This document shows, in pieces, positions 42,028 to 50,426 of a stretch of 64,000 bases of DNA. The notes under the pieces were generated by a model. That model did no database searches. It was not told the DNA's origin and saw nothing but the letters and a program-made list of their open reading frames with translations. Numbering within the stretch: the stretch's first letter is position 1; every line of letters begins with the position of its first letter. The position numbers and the translations under genes are program-made. This DNA is from a virus: positions 85,191-149,190 of the IMG/VR virus record IMGVR_UViG_3300005613_002762; one strand, given 5' to 3'.

Positions 42028-42123
42028 TTAAATCAAACCATATTGATTTAATTCGTATAAAAATTTTTCATACTCTTCTGAGGTAATAAACTCGTCGTGG
42101 ATTTGTTGGTGTATATCTTCCAT
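42028..42123 (-). CDS. Possible 31-aa peptide
   Basis: ATG at 42123 (MEDIHQQIHDEFITSEEYEK), ending FLYELNQYGLI with TAA at 42028. Clean acidic helical peptide between a tRNA and the peptidase-like gene. Small size limits certainty. Confidence 0.4.
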   Translation of the reverse strand: MEDIHQQIHDEFITSEEYEKFLYELNQYGLI

Positions 42124-42136
42124 AATTTTAAAGTAG

Positions 42137-42210
42137 TGATCCCGTTTGGATTCGAACCAAAGACCTACTGCTTAGAAGGCAGTTGCTCTATCCAGCTGAG
42201 CTACGGGACC
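42137..42210 (-). tRNA. tRNA-Arg (TCT)
   Basis: Acceptor GGTCCCG/CGGGATC, D-arm GCTCAGCTGGATAGAGC, anticodon arm ACTGC-CTTCTAA-GCAGT with TCT, T-arm TTTGG-TTCGAAT-CCAAA. Standard. It reads AGA, the dominant Arg codon in this AT-rich genome. Confidence 0.93.
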
Positions 42211-42225
42211 ATATTTCACATTTTG

Positions 42226-42310
42226 CAGAGGAGGAGGGATTCGAACCCCCGGATCCGTAAAGATCAACGGTTTTCAAGACCGCCTCATTCGACCGCTCTG
42301 ACACTCCTCT
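42226..42310 (-). tRNA. tRNA-Ser (TGA)
   Basis: Class II tRNA: acceptor AGAGGAG/CTCCTCT with discriminator G, anticodon arm GCGGT-CTTGAAA-ACCGT with TGA, variable arm GATC-TTTAC-GGATC region, T-arm GGGGG-TTCGAAT-CCCTC. 85 nt. Confidence 0.92.
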
Positions 42311-42337
42311 AACATTCAAAGAACTAGTATAAATATA

Positions 42338-43060
42338 CTAACTATTATATAATTTGTCAATCAACTCAACATCTATTGGTGAAAATTCTGTAGTTGTTGT
42401 CCAACCTTGATAAAAGATACTTTCAGGATATCTGTATGAATCATTACATAACCCCAAAGATTGAGTTAATTCTTCACGAAGTAAGTGTTTTTGGGCATCG
42501 ATTTTAGTTGTTCTGAAAATATCAACATAAATTAATGAGTAATCTCTATAAATTTCAAAATAACCCCAATTATGAACCAATAACTCCTCACTAACCTGTG
42601 GGTATAACTTATCAAATGTTTTGTAATCACCCAAATAAATAAAAGTGTTGGCTTCCGATTTATTTGAAACTATCTCAATATTAATTGTTTCGATAATATC
42701 GTTAAGTTCCCCAACAATACGATCCAATTCAGTCATTAGGTAATCTTTTTTGTGACCGTGAACGTAAATCTTAACATCTTCAGTTCGTTTAAAAACATTA
42801 TGAGATTTACCGTCAAATTCACTACCTAATGCGATTTCATTAAAATAAGTATTAACCTCTTTTGAATAATGTTTTTCTTTTTTGATCGGTTGAGATTCAT
42901 CATTATTTACTAATGAGTTATTTGGTGAATTATTTTCTATAGAATTGAAAATAACCCCTAACTTACCAACAATTTTATCTTGATCGGATTTATCTAAAAG
43001 ACAAAATAAGATGAATAATACTATTGAAATACCAAAAACTCGATTTAAAAACTTTCCCAT
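42338..43060 (-). CDS. Membrane-anchored DUF2927-like protein
   Basis: A 240-residue protein with one N-terminal transmembrane segment (LNRVFGISIVLFILFCLL) and an extracytoplasmic body. LREELTQSLGLCNDSYRYPE near residue 198 is the hallmark of DUF2927 proteins. The preceding His/Glu could be part of a metallopeptidase-like site, but activity is not established. Host-type promoter; possible periplasmic role in the host. Confidence 0.7.
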   Translation of the reverse strand: MGKFLNRVFGISIVLFILFCLLDKSDQDKIVGKLGVIFNSIENNSPNNSLVNNDESQPIKKEKHYSKEVNTYFNEIALGSEFDGKSHNVFKRTEDVKIYVHGHKKDYLMTELDRIVGELNDIIETINIEIVSNKSEANTFIYLGDYKTFDKLYPQVSEELLVHNWGYFEIYRDYSLIYVDIFRTTKIDAQKHLLREELTQSLGLCNDSYRYPESIFYQGWTTTTEFSPIDVELIDKLYNS

Positions 43061-43085
43061 TTGTTTATTTATTTAATTATTTCTA

Positions 43086-43115
43086 CAAATATAGGATTTT
43101 TTTTTAAATCAACAA
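43086..43115 (-). promoter_or_regulatory. Host-type promoter
   Basis: Minus-strand TTG (43113-43115), 19-base spacer, TATATTTG (43086-43093), then TAGAA. Confidence 0.7.
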
Positions 43116-43125
43116 ACTTTAATAA

Positions 43126-44835
43126 TTATTTTTTTATCCCAAGCTTAGAAAGAACCATATCAGACAAACCTTCTAATATTGGACAAATCATTTGGGCTAC
43201 CTTATCTTGTAAAGCTTTAAATGCCGATGATTCTGCAGCACTTTCAGTAACCATATTTTTAATTGCGGAATAAACAAAACTATCAATCCCGTGATCAACC
43301 GCCATTTTATCCAAATAAGCCTCTAATAAAGATTTTGTTATTATTGGTGATGAAAAATCACAATCATTAAATAGTCTTTTCATATCTTTGATATCTGTGT
43401 TTGCAAAGACATTTACAATTGCCAAACCAACATAAGAGTTTTCAATATTTGGATATCCAATAAATGAACCTAGTTTACCAACAATAAATTTACCTATTCT
43501 TTCTTTAAATGCTTGTGTAAGTTTCTCAGCAGGATTTGAAAATAATGAAGACCCAACATTTTTGATTCCACCAAGTGCGGTAGATAAAAAATTATCATCT
43601 TCTTTAATTGTTTTTTTATATTTTGATAAGTCATTTGTCACATTTTCAAAAATGGAATTAACAATATTATCAATATCTAAAGTTGATTTTTTAGAAAAAG
43701 AGAACTTTTTAAATTCTTCATTTAATAATTTGTTGATTTTTAAATCAATATTTTCGGTCACTTTTGGATACCGAGCTTTACCTAATTTTGATTTTAAATT
43801 ACCTAACCCGAAAGGAGAAGTTCGGTCATTTAATAATCTTTCAAACTCATCTTTATTACCAAAAGCTCCACCTATAAATTTCCTACTTTGACATCTAAGT
43901 GACATAAATTTATTTTTGAATAAATCTGTCGAACAACTAGAACCAAATTTTCTTTTAACTTTGTCATCTCCTTGAAAACCTACGGTTCTACACATGTCTA
44001 ATTTTTTTATAACGTCTCTACATTGCTCTCTACTCGGGTTCATAGCCTCTGAAGTCTCTTCAGGGAAATAAATCAAAGTGTCTCTTAAATCTTGACTTAA
44101 AGAAAATGCGGGTAAGTCTTTTTGTATATCTTTAAAATAAAAACTGAAATTGGCGGCTTCAGAACCCATTGGTGGTTTATTTTGGGTAAATCCTTGATTT
44201 TCCATATAGGTTTTAAGTTCTTCAGGGATATTTCCCATAGACACTTCACCGGAAGCCACCTGATACCAAATTGATCCATCACCAGGATTCGAAAGTAAGG
44301 GTTTACCGTCTTCATCTTTTAATGTACTTAATTTAACTTCCTTATAATTTAAAATATTTTCATCAGGCTTATTCATTTCAAATTCAACAACACCTTTTCT
44401 TTTTGCCCATTGTTTAACTTTATTATAATCCATTGCAGATAACGTAACTTGACCAACATCTTCCATTTTTTTAAAATAGTTACATTGTGATCCTGCACCT
44501 CCCTCGATTCTTTGTGGTGTTCCTGATTTTATATTATAAGCTAAAAGAGAGTTATTTTCAGAAAATGGATTTTTTAAACCAAAAACAACAATATTTCCGT
44601 TACCAACAAAAGCAACATTGTCTTTACCACTTTTAACCAAAGCCGGAAATTTATTGAATGTTTTTATATTTTGTCCAAGTTCGGAAGTCTTAGATAAAAA
44701 TTTTATTTTTTTTCCTGCAAAACTTTTATTTGTATCACAAAATTGCATGTAGTTGTTAACTAAATTGTATGTGTCGTCCCAATTTATTGTTTTTTGTTCC
44801 AATAAAACTTTTCTAACTATTTTTGAAATTTCCAT
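43126..44835 (-). CDS. Large packaged-type protein, 569 aa
   Basis: Leader MEISKIVRKVLLE then QKTINW. The body is long, with a Cys-bearing central region (REQCRDVIKKLDMCRTVGFQ), a short hydrophobic/amphipathic zone (FIVGKLGSFIGYPNIENSYV), and a helical C-terminus. Not recognised. It is the last of three consecutive large leader-bearing genes (46113, 44842, 43126) that probably form one operon. Possible internal head or ejection protein. Confidence 0.7.
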   Translation of the reverse strand: MEISKIVRKVLLEQKTINWDDTYNLVNNYMQFCDTNKSFAGKKIKFLSKTSELGQNIKTFNKFPALVKSGKDNVAFVGNGNIVVFGLKNPFSENNSLLAYNIKSGTPQRIEGGAGSQCNYFKKMEDVGQVTLSAMDYNKVKQWAKRKGVVEFEMNKPDENILNYKEVKLSTLKDEDGKPLLSNPGDGSIWYQVASGEVSMGNIPEELKTYMENQGFTQNKPPMGSEAANFSFYFKDIQKDLPAFSLSQDLRDTLIYFPEETSEAMNPSREQCRDVIKKLDMCRTVGFQGDDKVKRKFGSSCSTDLFKNKFMSLRCQSRKFIGGAFGNKDEFERLLNDRTSPFGLGNLKSKLGKARYPKVTENIDLKINKLLNEEFKKFSFSKKSTLDIDNIVNSIFENVTNDLSKYKKTIKEDDNFLSTALGGIKNVGSSLFSNPAEKLTQAFKERIGKFIVGKLGSFIGYPNIENSYVGLAIVNVFANTDIKDMKRLFNDCDFSSPIITKSLLEAYLDKMAVDHGIDSFVYSAIKNMVTESAAESSAFKALQDKVAQMICPILEGLSDMVLSKLGIKK

Positions 44836-44841
44836 ATCTTT

Positions 44842-46110
44842 TTATATTAAATATTCTGGTGCATCAAAACCTTTTGAACAAATAGTGGTTAAATCGTCCT
44901 TTGTAAAGGTTCTTTTATTTATTTTTTTAAATAGAGCGTCTTCGGTTGCTTGATCAAATAAACCAGTGACGTTTACTTTTAAACACTCCTGAGCCTTTAT
45001 AATGTCAGTGTTCCCTTTTTTGTTTTTACATCCTTTTTTATATAAAGTGTCACACTCAACATATTTATCTTCCTCATCTTCCTCATCTTCATCATCTTCA
45101 TCTTCCTCATCACCTCCTCCTCGTTTGATACAACCAACACCTTTTTTATAGTAATAACCCGGTTCGCAATCATCAACATCCCAACCAATTTTTTTAAATT
45201 GATCATATAACCACCAAACGCCAAATCCTAACAGTCCCATACCAATCAAGAATTTAGATAATGCTATTAAACCTGAGAATAATACTGTTCTTTTACCCCA
45301 GTTAAAAACCTTATTCCAAATTCCACCTCTAGATTTAAGATCACGGGTTAATCTTTCAAAGTTCGAGCTATCTTGTATCCAAACTTCAAAATTCTTAATT
45401 TTATTTGTTTTTATCCAATTTTTTAACCACCTTCTTTCGCTTCTATTAAGACTACTTAAAGTTGATTCCACTTCTTCAGTCGAGACTTTTGCTTTTCTAG
45501 CTGCGTCTTCAGTTTCTTTTAAAGCGGCTTCAGCCTTTCTAGCAGCTTCTTCTGCTCTTCTAGCGGCCTCTTCGGCCTGTTTAGCTGTTTTAAATGCCGA
45601 TTCACCTTCTTTTGTTGAGCTAGATATTCTTCGACTATTGGCCTTCCAAAGTTCTTCGGCTTGTTTACTGTTAAGTTTATATTTATCTTTTACTCTATTA
45701 ATAAACGTCTGTTTATCCAACGATCCGTATTTTTGAATAAAAGTTTTACTTTGGACGGCGTCCTCAGCAACGGCTTTCATTATAACAGGATTATCAGTTT
45801 TTCTAAAAATATTCCATGAAAGTCTACCCTGTTCTGCAGGTGCTAATTTTCCCAATCTTAATGCTTCTATAATTTCATCTGCCGTTTTTAATTGTTTTAA
45901 ATCTTTAGTTACAAACGCACCACCTTTTATTTCAGAACTTAAAACTTTTTCTATATCTGACATTAAACCTCGTAATTGAGATGTGTCACGTATTATCGAT
46001 CTGAAACCTTGCTCAATAAGAGTTTGTTTATTTTCTTCTGAAGTAAATTCTGAATTATAATTCGATATGAATTTTATTCTTCGTATTTCTTCTAATAATT
46101 CTTTTTTCAT
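44842..46110 (-). CDS. Packaged-type protein with membrane segment and PG-binding domain
   Basis: A 422-residue protein. Leader region MKKELLEEIRRIKFISNY with possible cut after TLIE. A long Ala/Glu/Lys coiled coil occupies about 175-220 (AARRAEEAARKAEAALKETE), a transmembrane helix about 282-302 (LIALSKFLIGMGLLGFGVWW), then an acidic stretch, and the C-terminal 60 residues (IIKAQECLKVNVTGLFDQAT) look like a PG_binding_1 peptidoglycan-binding domain. The architecture suits a protein that spans the envelope during DNA entry. Confidence 0.72.
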   Translation of the reverse strand: MKKELLEEIRRIKFISNYNSEFTSEENKQTLIEQGFRSIIRDTSQLRGLMSDIEKVLSSEIKGGAFVTKDLKQLKTADEIIEALRLGKLAPAEQGRLSWNIFRKTDNPVIMKAVAEDAVQSKTFIQKYGSLDKQTFINRVKDKYKLNSKQAEELWKANSRRISSSTKEGESAFKTAKQAEEAARRAEEAARKAEAALKETEDAARKAKVSTEEVESTLSSLNRSERRWLKNWIKTNKIKNFEVWIQDSSNFERLTRDLKSRGGIWNKVFNWGKRTVLFSGLIALSKFLIGMGLLGFGVWWLYDQFKKIGWDVDDCEPGYYYKKGVGCIKRGGGDEEDEDDEDEEDEEDKYVECDTLYKKGCKNKKGNTDIIKAQECLKVNVTGLFDQATEDALFKKINKRTFTKDDLTTICSKGFDAPEYLI

Positions 46111-46112
46111 AA

Positions 46113-47312
46113 TTAAGTAAATATTTGGTCATAATCACCTTTTTGTTTATCTAAAAGTTTTATTAACTCATCCTCTTGTTTTTTTGAGTCTTTTTTCTTT
46201 ATATCAGAATATATCTCAACACCAGTACCCAATCCTGTTATTAAACCTAACTGAACTAAAACAGGTCTTAATGCTTTTGATTTAAACATACCTTTTATAC
46301 TATCTAATATTTTCTGAACAAATTTTCCGACACCTGTTAACGCCTGAGAAATAAACCCACCCCAAGTTTTATTTTTGGATAAAGATTTTGCAACCGAAGA
46401 TAATTTAGATGGTAATTCTTTTAACGCAGAAACTATGGTTTTTAAAAGTTCAATCATTTTAGGACTTTTTGCAATATTTTTACCAATTTCCTCTGCTGTT
46501 TTAGCTCCACCCAAAGATGTTTTGATAAGAACTCTACCTGATTTAGCAGCCGCTCCGGCAAATACAAGACCTAAGACATCAACACCCATAAAAAGTATTC
46601 TTAACCACATTGGTTCATCGGGATGTTCGTAATCACCACTAATTAATTCATATATGTCTAATACAACAACAATTGCCCAAACAACAACTTGAGCAACTTT
46701 ACCAACACCTGTTGCAATTAAAATAGCATCTATAATCATCCCAACAGGACTATATACTGCTTGTCTAATTTTTCTGGCAATCCATTTCGGGCCTGCCGCC
46801 AATAATTTTACAACTTCGTTCCATTCTCCTTTAGAAATAGCAATACCAAACTTTTTTAAACCCTCATATCCTTGTGATATAAAATCAGACACACCTTTAA
46901 CAGTTTCTTGTCCTGTTTTTTTTAAAAATTCACCAACATATGTGTTATCCCAAAAATTCCATTCAGTTAAAAATAATTTTTTAAAATATGGTTTCATTGG
47001 GGTTAAATCTATTGAGCTCTCATTAATTAATCTATTAGAAAAAACCGATTTTGCATGTTCTTTGATTTGTTTTGAGATATTTGAAACGGAATAACTATGT
47101 TCAAAAAATAAAAATAGATTGTCTGAATTTTTCCATATGTCTCCAAGATTTTTTTTGGTTTCGATCTCAATTAAGTTATCCATAAAGATAACATATTTTT
47201 CATCGGGGCTCATCATATCTAATATAACGGCATCTTCAAAAATTAATGAATCAACACCATGTTTTTGTAATATTGATTTTTTTTCTGATTCTGTAATTAC
47301 TAATTTTCTCAT
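46113..47312 (-). CDS. Packaged-type protein with several hydrophobic segments, 399 aa
   Basis: N-terminus MRKLVITESEKKSILQKHGV is the ITESEK leader type; a cut site may follow INE near residue 100 (RLINESSID). Hydrophobic helices lie at about 190-225 (IIDAILIATGVGKVAQVVVW then AIVVVLDIYELI) and 235-255 (WLRILFMGVDVLGLVFAGAA). Likely membrane-active after delivery. Two bases separate it from the next leader-bearing gene. Late-type motif TTAATATTTATAAC upstream. Confidence 0.7.
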   Translation of the reverse strand: MRKLVITESEKKSILQKHGVDSLIFEDAVILDMMSPDEKYVIFMDNLIEIETKKNLGDIWKNSDNLFLFFEHSYSVSNISKQIKEHAKSVFSNRLINESSIDLTPMKPYFKKLFLTEWNFWDNTYVGEFLKKTGQETVKGVSDFISQGYEGLKKFGIAISKGEWNEVVKLLAAGPKWIARKIRQAVYSPVGMIIDAILIATGVGKVAQVVVWAIVVVLDIYELISGDYEHPDEPMWLRILFMGVDVLGLVFAGAAAKSGRVLIKTSLGGAKTAEEIGKNIAKSPKMIELLKTIVSALKELPSKLSSVAKSLSKNKTWGGFISQALTGVGKFVQKILDSIKGMFKSKALRPVLVQLGLITGLGTGVEIYSDIKKKDSKKQEDELIKLLDKQKGDYDQIFT

Positions 47313-47344
47313 CTTATGTTATAAATATTAAAAAAACCAAAAGA

Positions 47345-47578
47345 TTATAATAAAGTATTACTTTTTCCTCTTGTTATTTTATATAAATCTTTCCACTTGG
47401 CTTTATAATCTATTTGATTTGCAACACTTCGAGTCAATCCTGTTTCCCATTTTGTTACAGTAGGATACGCGGCTCCCCCACCTCCGCCCGCACCAGCGTC
47501 ATCTTGTTCTGTCATTTCACTACCATTATCGAAAGTAGTATATCTTTTTAACAAATAAATTATTTCGTCTAATTCCAT
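47345..47578 (-). CDS. Small Gly-rich packaged-type protein, 77 aa
   Basis: MELDEIIYLLKRYTTFDNGS, then MTEQDDAGAGGGGGAAYPTV. The E-Q-D-x-A-x-GGGG stretch is similar to EQGDASEPIAAGGGG in the proteins at 62555 and 63464, so the MTE could be the cut site. First gene of the operon that continues with the three large leader-bearing proteins. Function unknown. Confidence 0.6.
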   Translation of the reverse strand: MELDEIIYLLKRYTTFDNGSEMTEQDDAGAGGGGGAAYPTVTKWETGLTRSVANQIDYKAKWKDLYKITRGKSNTLL

Positions 47579-47596
47579 CTTTTTTTATAAATACTT

Positions 47597-47626
47597 TTGT
47601 AAATCAAAAAAAAAGATATATATTTG
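47597..47626 (+). promoter_or_regulatory. Host-type promoter
   Basis: TTG (47597-47599), 19-base spacer, TATATTTG (47619-47626), then TAGAA; 14 bases later the lipoprotein gene starts. Confidence 0.75.
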
Positions 47627-47640
47627 TAGAAACAAACAAT

Positions 47641-48144
47641 ATGAGACACTTTTTTTATTTACTAGTATCAATTTTTATTTTATCCTCTTGTGTTAAATAC
47701 GGAGAACCTGTTTCACTTAGTTTAAGTGGCGAATATCGAATCGATAAGATTACTTATGAAAATAGAGATAACTCCAATTTGAACCAAGTGTTTTATCCTG
47801 GTGATTTATATGTAAATCAAAGTGAGACAAAACCTTTGGATTCGATCGCAGTTGGTTTTACAAGATTAGCTCTTGATTATGCGGTTATTTACTTTGATCC
47901 AGTTGACGATCCATCTACAGGATCGACTACATGGACCAAACAATACACTTATATGGTTCAAGGACATAATAATGTTTACGATTTGGGCTATATCTCATTT
48001 AACTACGAAGGAACAAAACGAGTTTGGAAAATCATTGATGATGGTATGGAAAGTCTTGTTATCAGAACTTCAGGTAGTTATGACTATGGAAATAACACAA
48101 GTGGTGAAACAACGACAATGTTTTTAACTCGAGTTGGTCCTTAA
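47641..48144 (+). CDS. Lipoprotein, 167 aa
   Basis: Signal MRHFFYLLVSIFILSSC with lipobox L-S-S-C, lipidated Cys at 17, then a beta-rich domain like small lipocalin-type Bacteroidota lipoproteins (SLSGEYRIDKITYENRDNSN). It has a host promoter and no packaging leader, so it is made in the infected cell and anchored in the envelope. Phage lipoproteins often block superinfection; this is inference here. Confidence 0.78.
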   Translation: MRHFFYLLVSIFILSSCVKYGEPVSLSLSGEYRIDKITYENRDNSNLNQVFYPGDLYVNQSETKPLDSIAVGFTRLALDYAVIYFDPVDDPSTGSTTWTKQYTYMVQGHNNVYDLGYISFNYEGTKRVWKIIDDGMESLVIRTSGSYDYGNNTSGETTTMFLTRVGP

Positions 48145-48443
48145 ATCAACTCGGGTTTTGGTAATTTATCAGGTTTTACAATATAGTATTCGTTTAAGAA
48201 TTCGATTAAATTATCCTCATCAATACTAGCGGAATCACTCCAAAAAAAGTCTTCCTCTAGATCATCTTCTTCATCAAAGTCAAAACTTTCTAATACTAAA
48301 TTATAACCAAATTCATCGGCTTCCATTAAGTCAATATGGTCAATTCTAACTTCTTCTTCTGAATCAATTGTTAATCTAAATTGAATTTCTAATATGTTTG
48401 TATCTTCGTGTAGATAATAGAAGATAACTTCTTGAACTTCCAT
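48141..48443 (-). CDS. Acidic hypothetical protein, 100 aa
   Basis: Start at ATG 48443 (MEVQEVIFYYLHEDTNILEI), four bases beyond the upstream stop; a longer frame overlapping the neighbour is less likely. Strongly acidic beta/alpha protein (ESFDFDEEDDLEEDFFWSDS). Could mimic DNA or be a small virion partner; family not recognised. Confidence 0.65.
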   Translation of the reverse strand: MEVQEVIFYYLHEDTNILEIQFRLTIDSEEEVRIDHIDLMEADEFGYNLVLESFDFDEEDDLEEDFFWSDSASIDEDNLIEFLNEYYIVKPDKLPKPELI

Positions 48444-48447
48444 TTTG

Positions 48448-49041
48448 TCAGTATTTTTTAAATCTTTCGAACATGTCCAAAGATTCATTCAACTTGGAAA
48501 TAAAATCAGGCAATATATCCTCATCGATTTTGTCTAAAATATCATCCTCTTCTTCGTTGACCTCATCCTCTTCTTCGTTGAAAGTTTCGTTAATCTCCTC
48601 TGAGGAGTAATCTTCCAATTCATCGATATCGTATTCATACTGATTATAATTTTCCTCCATATCATCTTCATAGTTACCAAAAGATTCATAATCAAATTCC
48701 TCTTCATTTGGTGAAGGGTAAAGATCATGTAAAAATTCTGTATTTTTTGTTTCTGTATCCATATAAGAATCAACATCAACCGTCCCATTTTTTAAGTCCA
48801 TAGGTCCATCTCCAATGGTGTCAAGTAATGATTCATTAATATTCATATTAGTATAAGTCTTCACATTACCTTTATTGGTTACTGTGATTCCATTTTTATC
48901 ATTTGCTAAATCCTGAACATATAAAGGATATTGATTACTTTCTTGATTATATCTTGTAACATAACCATCATATAACGATTTATGTTGGTCTAATATATTA
49001 GATCTTTCTTCTTTTGTCATTTTGAAAAAATATGCATTCAT
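48448..49041 (-). CDS. Very acidic packaged-type protein, 197 aa
   Basis: N-terminus MNAYFFKMTKEERSNILDQH resembles the ESEK-x-x-IL-x-x-H leader type. Later NINESLLD might be a cut site. The C-terminal half is Asp/Glu/Asn/Tyr-rich (EEEDEVNEEEDDILDKIDED), like a scaffold or DNA-mimic. Late-type motif AAATATTTATTAAA upstream. Confidence 0.62.
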   Translation of the reverse strand: MNAYFFKMTKEERSNILDQHKSLYDGYVTRYNQESNQYPLYVQDLANDKNGITVTNKGNVKTYTNMNINESLLDTIGDGPMDLKNGTVDVDSYMDTETKNTEFLHDLYPSPNEEEFDYESFGNYEDDMEENYNQYEYDIDELEDYSSEEINETFNEEEDEVNEEEDDILDKIDEDILPDFISKLNESLDMFERFKKY

Positions 49042-49116
49042 AGTTCTTTGTTTTTTAATAAATATTTGTTCTTTGTCAAATATTTTAACTTATCGTTAAT
49101 TGTTTTTGTTAGTGTA

Positions 49117-49125
49117 TATTTATTA
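49117..49125 (+). promoter_or_regulatory. Late-type motif TATTTATTA
   Basis: GTGTATATTTATTATATAG, 20 bases before the ATG at 49146. Confidence 0.5.
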
Positions 49126-49145
49126 TATAGATATTAACACACAAT

Positions 49146-49760
49146 ATGGACTTAATTTTAACCGAATCCCAATTTATTAAATTATTAAAGGAAGAAAAAC
49201 AAGAAGAATTACACCAAGTTTTTAATGAATCAAGAAAATTCACAAAAAATTTAATTAAAGATGTTAAAAATCAATATGGTATTGATTTTAAATTTGCATT
49301 AACATGGGGATCTGTTATTGGTGGGTTTGTAGGTCCGATTAGTAGATATATGGAAGGTAAATACACAAATTTATCTCAGTCGGAAATTAATTTAATTTGT
49401 TTTGGTATCATTTTAACATTTTTCTTTGATAACAAAGAAAAATTAAAAGAAGTTTTAGAAATCATTAAAGAAAAAAAATTAGTCACCTTTTTTGATCGAG
49501 CGATTATGAAATCATTTGACTTGAAAGATGCATTTTTAAATTTCTTATCAAGTCTTAATTTAACATTTTCAAAAGTGTCAAATATGATGGCGTATACCTT
49601 TTTGGTTCCAGTTGTTCCATTACTTCTCGAATTACCCGATTTAAACGAAGAACAAATCTCACTAATAGCAACAGGAGTCGGACATTATATGGGTTCTTTA
49701 TTTTCTTCTAAAATAGTGTCAGAAGTTATTCAAAAAATGATCGAAAGGTTTAAATCTTAG
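49146..49760 (+). CDS. Packaged-type membrane protein, 204 aa
   Basis: Leader MDLILTESQFIKLLKE then EKQEE. The body has four or so hydrophobic stretches: FALTWGSVIGGFVGPISRYM, EINLICFGIILTFFFD, MMAYTFLVPVVPLLLEL and GVGHYMGSLFSSKIV. It is likely a membrane protein; a packaged leader plus membrane helices suggests action at the host inner membrane on entry. It converges with, and overlaps by 11 bases, the metallopeptidase gene. Confidence 0.68.
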   Translation: MDLILTESQFIKLLKEEKQEELHQVFNESRKFTKNLIKDVKNQYGIDFKFALTWGSVIGGFVGPISRYMEGKYTNLSQSEINLICFGIILTFFFDNKEKLKEVLEIIKEKKLVTFFDRAIMKSFDLKDAFLNFLSSLNLTFSKVSNMMAYTFLVPVVPLLLELPDLNEEQISLIATGVGHYMGSLFSSKIVSEVIQKMIERFKS

Positions 49761-50367
49761 AATTGTAATCTAAAATCATTTCAATAATCTTTTCTTGTTC
49801 TTTTTCGTTTAACTGGTGTATTTCCTTGTGTGTTCTAAACCAATTTCTAACAAGTTCCTCAAAAGGTCTTCGAGTTACTTTTTTCATTCTTCTAAACCCA
49901 TAAACTTGAGCATCAATTTCTTCAGGTTGGGAATAATATTCAAATGGTGGTAATTCTTCTTCCTCATCATCTTCATCACTAAAATCGAAAAGGTCAGTAT
50001 CTCTCTGATATAGGTGTCTTAATTCGTGAGCAATTATTTCATTTAACTCACCAATTAAATCATAAGTAATTTTTCTTTTATTTTTAGGGTTATATACAAT
50101 TTTAATTTCAATAACATTTTCATCTCTAACAAAAAAGGCGGTTGACATATAATCGTCCACATCATCAGACATTTCTAAAGTAAGTTCGACAGACACTGAA
50201 TTTTTTGGTGACCGATATTCCATTTCTTCACCATCTAAATCTTCAGGTAAATAAAATTCACCATCACCATTACTCTTATATATTTGTATAATATCCCTTA
50301 CTATTTGTCTAATAAGTTGTGTTTGTTCGGATTTTTCTAATATTAAGGATTTTTTAATTTCAATCAT
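49750..50367 (-). CDS. Zinc metallopeptidase (HExxH) with packaging-type leader
   Basis: A 205-residue protein. Leader IEIKKSLILE then KSEQ. The zincin motif is AHELRHLYQ (residues 113-121), and a downstream Glu in SQPEEIDAQVYG (149-150) is a good third zinc ligand, as in gluzincins. Between them lies an acidic insert. If injected, it could cleave host proteins early; if not, it is a late protease. The ATG follows AAATATTTATCAAT directly. Confidence 0.78.
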   Translation of the reverse strand: MIEIKKSLILEKSEQTQLIRQIVRDIIQIYKSNGDGEFYLPEDLDGEEMEYRSPKNSVSVELTLEMSDDVDDYMSTAFFVRDENVIEIKIVYNPKNKRKITYDLIGELNEIIAHELRHLYQRDTDLFDFSDEDDEEEELPPFEYYSQPEEIDAQVYGFRRMKKVTRRPFEELVRNWFRTHKEIHQLNEKEQEKIIEMILDYNSKI

Positions 50368-50426
50368 ATTGATAAATATTTCTTAAAAGTGTATTATTAA
50401 CTTAAATAACAAACTAAAAAAAATAC

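Noticed and set aside
42097-42312. Plus-strand open frame of 71 codons across the Arg and Ser tRNA genes
   Set aside because: It is the antisense of two tRNAs; such frames with RRRDSNPR-type sequence are a well-known artefact.
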